The notes beneath the pieces are model-generated. The model did not search any database and had not been told where the DNA came from. It saw nothing but the letters and a program-made list of their open reading frames with translations. From Rhodospirillales bacterium (lineage in GTDB: Bacteria; Pseudomonadota; Alphaproteobacteria; SMXQ01), in NCBI GenBank assembly GCA_024638585.1, contig JAHEKA010000210.1, positions 1-5,207 of the forward strand: a stretch of 5,207 bases of DNA, in the 5' to 3' direction. Below, one piece after another: positions 1 to 5,207 of the stretch. Position 1 is the stretch's first letter, and each line of letters begins with the position of its first letter. A program made the translations under genes and the position numbers.

Positions 1-1
1 C

Positions 2-502
2 CCCGCGGGCCTCAATTTCCACAGCGCCATCCTTAAGGCCAAGCCTGAACTCGCGTGTGTCTGCCACACCCATCCGACCCCGGGCGTGGTGATCTCAGCC
101 ACCAAAGGCGGGCTCATGATCCTCGATCAGACGGGCTGCCAGTTGCATGGCGAGGTGAGCTATCACGAGTTCGAGGGCTATGCGCGCGAAGCCGACGAAG
201 CGCCGCGGATCGTCAGCGATTTGGGCGACAAGAAGACCATGATCATGTGGAACCATGGGCTGCTGTCGGTCGGTCGGACCATCGGTGAGGCGATTTCCTA
301 CATGCGCCGGCTGATCGGCGCCTGCGAGTTGCAGGAGCGCGTCATGGCGTTGGGGACCGAAATCAGGGAAATCCCGGAGGATATCCTTGATTACACAAAG
401 GAGCAGGTGAAGGCGCGCCGGCCCAATCAGCCGCTTGGTGGTCCCGAATGGGGCATGAACCTGCGGCTTGTTGACCAACTCTATCCTGATTACAAGACCT
501 GA
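2..502 (+). CDS. Class II aldolase/adducin family protein, 5'-truncated (C-terminal 166 residues)
   Basis: The reading frame is open from base 2, so the gene begins to the left of the window; the GTG at 86 is internal because conserved sequence precedes it. Numbering the visible residues from 1, the zinc-binding motif CHTHP gives H22 and H24, and WNHGLLSVG gives the third ligand H85. These match H92, H94 and H155 of E. coli L-fuculose-1-phosphate aldolase with identical spacing for the first pair. The stretch YHEFEGYAREADEAPRIV followed by LGDKK and NHGLL is typical of the adducin-like branch. The catalytic acid/base Glu73 of the fuculose enzyme aligns with G3 (PAGLNFH against SSEWRFH), so classical aldol cleavage is doubtful. 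Members of this family also act as epimerases, decarboxylases or lyases on small sugar or hydroxy acids. Substrate unknown. The family is usually about 250 residues, so roughly a third is missing. The family call is secure; the function is not. Confidence 0.9.
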   Translation, partial: PAGLNFHSAILKAKPELACVCHTHPTPGVVISATKGGLMILDQTGCQLHGEVSYHEFEGYAREADEAPRIVSDLGDKKTMIMWNHGLLSVGRTIGEAISYMRRLIGACELQERVMALGTEIREIPEDILDYTKEQVKARRPNQPLGGPEWGMNLRLVDQLYPDYKT

Positions 503-579
503 AGGCGGGTCAATCCGCCGCCGCTCCCACCGCGCCTGGAGGGACGCGCGAGGGCGCCTGTGACGAGCTGCGAGTGTCC

Positions 580-762
580 CTAGCTGCTCGCCATCGTGTT
601 GGCGAGACCCAAATAGGAGCGTGTCAGTTCGCTGCCGACGAACCCGATCGCGGCGACCAGCACGACCGCGATGATCGCCGCGATGATGGCGTATTCCGTT
701 GCCGTGACGCCCCGGTCCTCATCTATGAGTGACCCCGCCGGATTCTTTGTTCCCCGGCTCAT
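580..762 (-). CDS. flp: Flp family type IVb prepilin
   Basis: This 60-residue protein has the full Flp prepilin plan. A short hydrophilic leader (residues 1-18) ends in DEDRG. The presumed prepilin peptidase (TadV/CpaA type) cut lies after G18, and the mature protein starts VTATEY, with the Glu at +5 and Tyr at +6 that define Flp pilins. A hydrophobic helix follows at about residues 25-43 (AIIAAIIAVVLVAAIGFVG), then a short polar tail ending in SS. The mature pilin would be about 42 residues. Such subunits are assembled by the Tad machine into adhesive pili, but no tad/cpa gene is visible here. The ATG is the only Met near the N-terminus. A G-run (771-776 on the + strand as C's) lies 8 bases upstream as a possible ribosome binding site, and GGAG also directly abuts the ATG. 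The gene is convergent with the aldolase-family gene and divergent from the dehydratase gene. The identification is strong; whether it forms pili is unknown. Confidence 0.9.
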   Translation of the reverse strand: MSRGTKNPAGSLIDEDRGVTATEYAIIAAIIAVVLVAAIGFVGSELTRSYLGLANTMASS

Positions 763-820
763 CTCCGTTACCCCCCGAAAAATTCCAAATCGACAGTAGC
801 ACTGCAGAAAATGGTGATTG

Positions 821-850
821 ATTGTCCACCATTCCTCCAGCCGGGGTCAA
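821..850 (-). promoter_or_regulatory. Candidate sigma-70 promoter for the Flp pilin gene
   Basis: On the - strand, TTGACC (845-850, 5 of 6 to consensus) and GACAAT (821-826, 4 of 6) are separated by 18 bases. Transcription would begin near 814 and leave a leader of about 50 bases before the pilin ATG. Match quality is fair and no transcript data support it. Confidence 0.35.
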
Positions 851-936
851 CGGGCGCTTCTTGCGATTCTGTGTTCGCCTCGAGGTGGCGTCGCTGCGGC
901 GCGGATAAGCGTGCCATGGCGAAATGCTACGAAATT

Positions 937-962
937 AGAGACAGCGGCAACGTCTCTGTTTT
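937..962 (+). terminator. Hairpin with T-run upstream of the dehydratase gene (terminator- or attenuator-like)
   Basis: AGAGAC at 937-942 and GTCTCT at 952-957 form a perfect 6-base-pair stem with a 9-base loop, followed at once by GTTTT (958-962). Read on the + strand this has the shape of a short intrinsic terminator. No + strand gene lies directly upstream to need one, so it may act on an incoming or leader transcript of the dehydratase gene. The same inverted repeat could instead be a protein-binding operator. The stem is short and only half GC, so termination would be weak. Confidence 0.35.
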
Positions 963-1054
963 AGGCTGGGGCCCTGCGAACGAAGCGTGCCGTTGAGGGA
1001 TTCGTCCGCCATCGGATGACTGGCTTCGTCCATGCCAGATCCATGGAATGCCAT

Positions 1055-1060
1055 GGGGAG
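1055..1060 (+). promoter_or_regulatory. Ribosome binding site that sets the dehydratase start at GTG 1070
   Basis: GGGGAG lies 9 bases before the in-frame GTG at 1070, an ideal spacing. The upstream in-frame ATG codons at 1016 and 1043 have no comparable site, and the residues they would add (TGFVHARSMECHGESSH) have no place in the family, whose members begin right before the IATVS beta strand. The second CCATGG (1051-1056) overlaps this site. Confidence 0.75.
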
Positions 1061-1069
1061 AGTAGCCAC

Positions 1070-2965
1070 GTGAAGACCTGCATCGCGACCGTTTCCATCT
1101 CGGGTGATTTTTCGGAAAAGCTCGCGGCCATTGCCGACGCCGGTTTCGATGGCATCGAAATCTTCGAACAGGATTTCATCAGCTTTGATCTCAGCCCCTC
1201 CGATGTCTCCAAGATGGTCCGGGACCATGGTTTGGACATCATGCTGTTCCAGCCGTTTCGTGACTTCGAAGGGCTTCCCGAGGGTCCGTTGCGGCGCCGC
1301 TCCTTCACCCGGGCGGAACGAAAATTCGAGCTGATGAACCAGTTGGGCACCGAGTTGATGTTGGTCTGTTCCTCGGTCCATCCGGAAAGCCTGGGCGGGA
1401 TCGACCGCTGCGCCGAGGATTTTGCAGAACTGGGCGACATCGCCAGGGGCTTCGGCGTGCGCGTCGGCTATGAGGCCCTGGCCTGGGGGCGCCAGATCCA
1501 CGATCATCGCGACGCCTGGGAGGTCGTGCGGCGGGCGGATCATGAGTGCATCGGCCTGATCCTCGACAGTTTTCACAGCCTGTCGCGCGGCATCGATCCC
1601 GAGAGCATCCGCAGGATTCCCGGGGACAAGATCTTCTTCGTCCAGCTCGCCGACGCACCCTTGATCGAGATGGATTTTCTGTTCTGGTCGCGCCATTTCA
1701 GGAATATGCCGGGCGAAGGCGATCTGGATTTGCCGGCGTTCATGAAAGCCGTAATGGCGACCGATTACAAAGGTCCGATCAGCCTGGAGATATTCAATGA
1801 TCAGTTCCGGCGCGGCAACGCGCCGCTGGTCGCCAATGACGGCCATCGATCCCTGATCAACCTGATGGATTCGGTGCGCCGGGACTTGGGCGAAAACGCC
1901 GGTGCCGTAGCCGCCCAACTGCCGCGCTTGCCGGACAAGGCTAAGATTTCCGATGTCGCCTTCATCGAATTCGCCACCCGTCCGGAAGAACGGGAAGGGT
2001 TCGAGGACCTGTTCCGCCATCTGGGATTCCAGCTGACCGGCCATCACAAGACCAAGGCGGTGTCGCGCTGGCAGCAGGGCGGGCTGAACCTTCTGGTCGA
2101 TACGGAGCCGACGGGATACGCCGCCGAGGCCGTCGCCGAACACGGCACCACGGTCACCGATATCGGCTTCGTTGTCGACGATGCCGCCGCCGCCCATGCC
2201 CGGGCGCTCGCCCTGGGCGCGGCCAACTTCGTGCAGACCGTGGCGGAAGGCGAAGCGCAAATTCCCACCATCAAGGGCGTGGGTCACAGCGTGATCCGGC
2301 TGATCGATCCAGGCATGGACATCTGGCGGAGCGATTTCGTCGACACGGGCACTGCCGATGCCCCAGCCCTGATGTCGCATATCGACCATATCGCCCAGAC
2401 CATGGGCTATGACGAGATGCTCAGCTGGGCGCTGTTCTACACCACCATCTTCGACACTCTGAAGTCCCCGCTCTTCGACGTCGTCGACCCCGACGGTCTG
2501 ATCAAGAGCCAGGTCATCAGGACGGAAGACCGGGTGCTGCACCTGACGCTGAACGGCAGTGACGCGCCTTATACCCGGGCCAGCCAATTCCTCTCCTCGG
2601 TCCGCGGCCCGGCGGTTCAGCATATCGCCTTCGCGACGAACGACATCTTCGCCCTGGCGGAACGGCTGCGGAACCTGGAATTCGAGATCCTGCCCCAGAC
2701 CCGGAATTACTACGACGACGTTCTCGCCCGGTTCGATCTCGATCTCGATTTCCTGGAAAGGCTCAAGGCCCATAACATCATGTACGACGAAGACGAGACC
2801 GGCCGGTACCTCCAGCTCTTCAGCAGGACCATCGATAACGGCCTGTTCTTCGAATTCGTCCAGCGGGAATCGGGATATACCGGTTTCGGGGCGCCCAACG
2901 CGCCGTTCCGTCTGGCGGCGCAGCGCCGGGCGGCGGAGAGAACCCCGATCCCCGCCGCGGGCTGA
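1070..2965 (+). CDS. quiC: Two-domain 3-dehydroshikimate dehydratase (sugar phosphate isomerase-like / HPPD-like fusion)
   Basis: Dehydrates 3-dehydroshikimate to protocatechuate, the link from quinate/shikimate use to the beta-ketoadipate pathway; cytoplasmic. Started at GTG 1070 the protein has 631 residues, close to the roughly 635 of Pseudomonas QuiC1. Residues 1 to about 275 form a TIM barrel with family blocks IATVSISG, GFDGIEIFE, LFQPFRDFEG, GYEALAWGR, LDSFHSLS, DKIFFVQLADAP, WSRHFR and SLEIFND. The metal ligands known for QuiC1 fall at E135, D166, Q192 and E240. From about residue 292 two VOC-type repeats resembling 4-hydroxyphenylpyruvate dioxygenase follow. Its iron ligands are kept: H440 (IDHIA), H518 (VQHIAFAT) and E595 (FFEFVQR), with 78- and 77-residue spacing close to that of true HPPD. 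What the C-terminal half does is not shown by sequence. The single-domain AsbF type for petrobactin is unlikely given the fusion. An MFS gene follows after 104 bases. The longer start at ATG 1016 (649 residues) is disfavoured. Confidence 0.92.
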   Translation: MKTCIATVSISGDFSEKLAAIADAGFDGIEIFEQDFISFDLSPSDVSKMVRDHGLDIMLFQPFRDFEGLPEGPLRRRSFTRAERKFELMNQLGTELMLVCSSVHPESLGGIDRCAEDFAELGDIARGFGVRVGYEALAWGRQIHDHRDAWEVVRRADHECIGLILDSFHSLSRGIDPESIRRIPGDKIFFVQLADAPLIEMDFLFWSRHFRNMPGEGDLDLPAFMKAVMATDYKGPISLEIFNDQFRRGNAPLVANDGHRSLINLMDSVRRDLGENAGAVAAQLPRLPDKAKISDVAFIEFATRPEEREGFEDLFRHLGFQLTGHHKTKAVSRWQQGGLNLLVDTEPTGYAAEAVAEHGTTVTDIGFVVDDAAAAHARALALGAANFVQTVAEGEAQIPTIKGVGHSVIRLIDPGMDIWRSDFVDTGTADAPALMSHIDHIAQTMGYDEMLSWALFYTTIFDTLKSPLFDVVDPDGLIKSQVIRTEDRVLHLTLNGSDAPYTRASQFLSSVRGPAVQHIAFATNDIFALAERLRNLEFEILPQTRNYYDDVLARFDLDLDFLERLKAHNIMYDEDETGRYLQLFSRTIDNGLFFEFVQRESGYTGFGAPNAPFRLAAQRRAAERTPIPAAG

Positions 2966-3004
2966 AGACCCGGCGTCACGCCAAAGCCTGGCCGCGACCT
3001 GGAG

Positions 3005-3033
3005 CGGACATTCCCTGATTCTAAGGATATAGT
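3005..3033 (+). promoter_or_regulatory. Candidate sigma-70 promoter for the MFS gene
   Basis: CGGACA (3005-3010, 4 of 6 to the -35 consensus) and TATAGT (3028-3033, 5 of 6 to the -10) are spaced by 17 bases. A start near 3040 would give a leader of about 30 bases to the ATG at 3070. This would let the transporter be expressed apart from the dehydratase, although readthrough from upstream is also possible as I see no strong terminator between them. Confidence 0.35.
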
Positions 3034-3069
3034 CCCGGCCGAAACGCGAGCGCCGGTGCCGGGGGACCA

Positions 3070-4281
3070 ATGACGGGGGAAACTGCCAAGACAGTACCGC
3101 TCAGGACGCGTCTTGGAATCTACGGCTCCGGTCTATTCTCAGACGGCGCGACCAACGTCGTCGTCCCGCTCTGGGCGCTCTATCTGGAACCCACTCCCTT
3201 TGCCTTCGGCATGGTGATCGGCGCCCGATCGCTCTTGCCGTTCCTGTTTTCGATCCACGGCGGCGTGCTGATGGACCGCTTCGGCGCGCGTCAGGTGATG
3301 CTGTACTTCGCGGGAATCGGCCTGATCATCCCGATCCTGTTCCCGTTGCTGCCCTGGATTTGGGTGGCCGGCATCCTGAACCTTGTCCTGGGTCTGAGCT
3401 CGACGATGAATTGGGTCGGCGCCCAGACCGTGGTGGGGCAATTGATGCGGGGCGACCCGTCGCTCACCTGGCAGGTCTCCTTCTGCAATCGGCTCGGCCA
3501 CCTGGCGTTCCCGGTGTTGGCCGGGGCCATGTGGGATGTATTCGGCCCATGGGGCGGATTCGGCGTGACACTGCTCACCGCCGTGCTGTTCATCGCCAGC
3601 GCCTTGATGCTGCCCCGCCGCGAGCCGCAGCCCAAGGCAGGGGAAGGCGCCGGACCCTTGCGGCTCCGCGACATGCTCCCCCGTCTGGACGATTACACCA
3701 AGACCTTCTCACTGCTCGCCATCCCGCTGGTCGCCGTCGGGGTGACTGGATCGGTGCTCAACATCGCCGGCAGCGCGATCCACGGCTCTTTCTTCATCGC
3801 CTATATGAAGGAGGTTGGCCTGACCGGGACCCTGATCGGCTTGATCTTCGCCGGGCTCAACCTTGCCGGCCTCGGGGGCACGGCCGGGGCGACGCGGCTT
3901 GCCCGGCGTACCGGGGATATTTTGCTGCTCAATGCGACGGTGGTGGGGGCGATCGCGACGATCATGGTCACGCCGTTCTTTGCCGCCTTCCTCTCCTTGC
4001 TGGCCCTGTCGGTCGTCCGCGGAATCATGGTCGGGATCAGCCAACCGCTGATGATCGTGATCCCCTCGAAAGCCGCACCGCCCGGGTCACAGGGCGCCGT
4101 GGTAGGGCTGCGCATCTCGATCAATCGGCTGATGCAGACCATCGTGCCGCCGATCATGGGCGGGGTGGTCTCGTTGGTGGGCCTGGAACACAGCTTTTAC
4201 TGGGTCGGCGGGTTCCTGCTCGTCCTCAGCTGCGGCCTGTGGGCGATCTTTCGCCCCCCAGCGTCCAGCGCGCAGGGCTAA
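3070..4281 (+). CDS. Major facilitator superfamily transporter
   Basis: A 403-residue, very hydrophobic inner-membrane protein of the usual 12-helix MFS size. Helix 1 spans about residues 15-38, and the MFS motif A lies in the loop between helices 2 and 3 (GGVLMDRFGARQ, residues 64-75, with D69, R70, G72 and R74). A polar central loop of about residues 183-210 (RREPQPKAGEGAG onward) separates the two six-helix halves. The second half has further hydrophobic helices and ends in a short polar tail. Expected to move a small molecule by proton coupling. The substrate cannot be read from the sequence. Its place 104 bases behind a dehydroshikimate dehydratase suggests an aromatic or hydroaromatic acid such as quinate, shikimate or protocatechuate, by context only; export is as possible as import. 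GGGGGA (3061-3066) lies 3 bases before the ATG, a tight spacing. The next in-frame ATG (M48) would cut into the first helices, so 3070 is preferred. Confidence 0.88.
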   Translation: MTGETAKTVPLRTRLGIYGSGLFSDGATNVVVPLWALYLEPTPFAFGMVIGARSLLPFLFSIHGGVLMDRFGARQVMLYFAGIGLIIPILFPLLPWIWVAGILNLVLGLSSTMNWVGAQTVVGQLMRGDPSLTWQVSFCNRLGHLAFPVLAGAMWDVFGPWGGFGVTLLTAVLFIASALMLPRREPQPKAGEGAGPLRLRDMLPRLDDYTKTFSLLAIPLVAVGVTGSVLNIAGSAIHGSFFIAYMKEVGLTGTLIGLIFAGLNLAGLGGTAGATRLARRTGDILLLNATVVGAIATIMVTPFFAAFLSLLALSVVRGIMVGISQPLMIVIPSKAAPPGSQGAVVGLRISINRLMQTIVPPIMGGVVSLVGLEHSFYWVGGFLLVLSCGLWAIFRPPASSAQG

Positions 4282-4298
4282 ACAGCCGCCTCAGCGAT

Positions 4299-5207
4299 TT
4301 AAGGGGCCGTCGCTTGATCCCGCTGGCTCTGATTGAGCCCGATGCCCTTGAGGTGCCCGAACAACGTGATCAACCGCTCCACGTCGGCCTCCGGGAGGGG
4401 CGGCTTGAGAAGCGAGGCGATGTTGGCTTCCAGGTGATCCAGGTTGCCGGTGCCGAACAGGACGACATCGGCACCGGATTGGTGACGGGCGAAGCGGTAG
4501 GCGGCATCCAGAAGGCTGCTCGCCCCCCCATCGTGAACCAGGAACCCCAACGGATCGTCGGTCTCGCCGAGGGCCGCCGGCAGGGTGCCGTCCCGCACGA
4601 ACTCCTTGACCGCTGCCGCCAGCCGGTCCGGGGTGCCGACACCGCAGCGGGCCGGCGCCATGATCAGCGTGCCCAGATTTCGCTCCCTCGCCTGCGGCAA
4701 GAGATGGGTGCGCGCACCCTGGTGCATCAGGTTGAAGGAGACCATCATCACGTCCCAGCACTTATCGGCCAGCGCCCGCGTCAACGCGGCGTGTTCGACG
4801 TCCATGGAGGTCCGTTCGGTGATGCCGAGGAAGCGGAACTTGCCGCGCTCCCGTTCCCGCAGCAGCGCCGGCACGATCCTATCGACAACACGGTCGTACT
4901 CATCGGGCATGACGCCATGGAGGTGGAAGATATCGAGGTACTCGGTACCGAGGATGCGCAACGATTCGTCGAGCGCCCGGACGATGCGATCGGCGGACGC
5001 GCCCTCGGGATAGTATTTCGTCGAAAGGATCACCGAATCGCGCGGCATTTCCTTCAAAGCGGCGCCGACGATCCCTTCGGTCCCGTAGCTCTCCGCCGTG
5101 TCCAGGAAATTGACGCCAAGATCGACGGCCCGGCGAATCAGGGCAACCCCCTGATCGGTCGACAAGCCGGCCCCCTGGCCGATCCGGCTGGGCCCGCCCG
5201 ATCCCAG
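4299..5207 (-). CDS. Aldo/keto reductase family protein, 5' end beyond the window
   Basis: The frame stays open to the right edge. The TTG at 5163-5165 is not the start, because the 14 codons before it read LGSGGPSRIGQGAG, the first strand and glycine-rich loop typical of the family. Counting visible residues from 1 (302 in all), the catalytic tetrad is complete: D36 and Y41 (NFLDTAESYG), K64 (LSTKYY) and H97 (FHLHG). Near the C-terminus LFGTGNLDHLEANI is the cofactor-binding segment that contacts the NADP(H) phosphate side. The fold is a TIM barrel, and the enzyme is expected to be a cytoplasmic NAD(P)H-dependent oxidoreductase of carbonyls or sugars. Substrate unknown. The usual length of about 310-330 suggests only some 10-25 residues are missing. 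It is convergent with the MFS gene across 17 bases, so it belongs to a different transcript and need not share its pathway. Confidence 0.9.
   Translation of the reverse strand: MGSGGPSRIGQGAGLSTDQGVALIRRAVDLGVNFLDTAESYGTEGIVGAALKEMPRDSVILSTKYYPEGASADRIVRALDESLRILGTEYLDIFHLHGVMPDEYDRVVDRIVPALLRERERGKFRFLGITERTSMDVEHAALTRALADKCWDVMMVSFNLMHQGARTHLLPQARERNLGTLIMAPARCGVGTPDRLAAAVKEFVRDGTLPAALGETDDPLGFLVHDGGASSLLDAAYRFARHQSGADVVLFGTGNLDHLEANIASLLKPPLPEADVERLITLFGHLKGIGLNQSQRDQATAP

Larger units (their letters stand above)
763..1069. other. Divergent intergenic/leader region between the pilin and dehydratase genes
   Basis: This 307-base stretch holds no convincing gene. A 61-codon frame at 811-996 on the + strand resembles no family and has no good ribosome binding site. 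What can be seen is a candidate pilin promoter on the - strand (821-850), a 10-base-period direct repeat CGAAAT at 920-925 and 930-935, an inverted repeat with a T-run (937-962), a direct repeat TTCGTCC at 1001-1007 and 1025-1031, and two CCATGG copies (1041-1046, 1051-1056) next to the dehydratase ribosome binding site. I see no clear sigma-70 or sigma-54 promoter for the dehydratase. The best -35-like site, TTGAGG at 993-998, has only a poor -10 partner near 1015-1021. Confidence 0.7.

Noticed and set aside
504..519. GGCGG/CCGCC hairpin just after the aldolase-family stop codon
   Set aside because: The stem is only 5 pairs and no T-run follows on either side, so I cannot support it as an intrinsic terminator.
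876..890. GC-rich inverted repeat CGCC...GGCG around a CCTCGAGG palindrome
   Set aside because: Arms are four bases and offset by one; this is expected by chance in such GC-rich sequence.
880..900. Possible sigma-54 (-24/-12) promoter starting at TGGCG
   Set aside because: The required GC element at -12 is not at the right spacing and the TTGC core is absent.
811..996. A 61-codon + strand frame in the intergenic region
   Set aside because: No recognisable motif, no good ribosome binding site, and it runs through the hairpin with T-run; it is more likely chance.
2972..2982. GGCG-TCA-CGCC hairpin just after the dehydratase stop codon
   Set aside because: Four base pairs and no T-run; too weak to call a terminator.
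935..3070. A 711-codon open frame on the - strand covering the whole dehydratase gene
   Set aside because: Its codons lie in exact register opposite the sense codons, so it stays open merely because TTA, CTA and TCA codons are rare in this GC-rich gene. The translation shows no recognisable family, and it would start at a TTG.
3139..4157. Several - strand open frames opposite the MFS gene
   Set aside because: Low-complexity, charged or arginine-rich translations typical of antisense frames in GC-rich coding DNA; the + strand MFS protein explains the region.

Overview
The window is GC-rich DNA (clearly above 60% by eye) with tightly packed genes. It looks like the chromosome of a proteobacterium. 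The solitary Flp pilin and the general codon style would fit an alphaproteobacterium, but that is an inference and no rRNA or marker gene confirms it. I see no tRNA, rRNA, CRISPR array, insertion sequence or attachment site.

Layout, left to right: (1) the 3' two thirds of a class II aldolase/adducin-family gene on the + strand, cut by the left edge. (2) A 60-residue Flp-type (type IVb) prepilin on the - strand, convergent with gene 1 and standing alone. (3) A 307-base divergent intergenic region that holds a candidate pilin promoter, a hairpin followed by a T-run, short repeats, and the leader and ribosome binding site of the next gene. (4) A two-domain 3-dehydroshikimate dehydratase (QuiC/QuiC1 type) on the + strand, best started at a GTG at 1070. 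(5) A 12-helix-type major facilitator transporter on the + strand, 104 bases downstream. (6) An aldo/keto reductase on the - strand, convergent with the transporter (17-base gap) and running off the right edge, so its true start lies outside the window.

The centre of the window is probably a catabolic unit. The QuiC-type enzyme converts 3-dehydroshikimate to protocatechuate, the step that joins quinate/shikimate use to the beta-ketoadipate pathway. The MFS protein behind it may import a substrate or export a product. The other quinate genes (quinate/shikimate dehydrogenase, 3-dehydroquinate dehydratase) and the protocatechuate genes are not in this window. The pilin and the partial aldolase have no evident functional link to this unit.

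I found no wholly new system. The points most worth a second look are the intact metal triad in the C-terminal HPPD-like half of the dehydratase, the loss of the catalytic glutamate in the aldolase-family fragment, the leader structures ahead of the dehydratase gene, and the isolated pilin gene.
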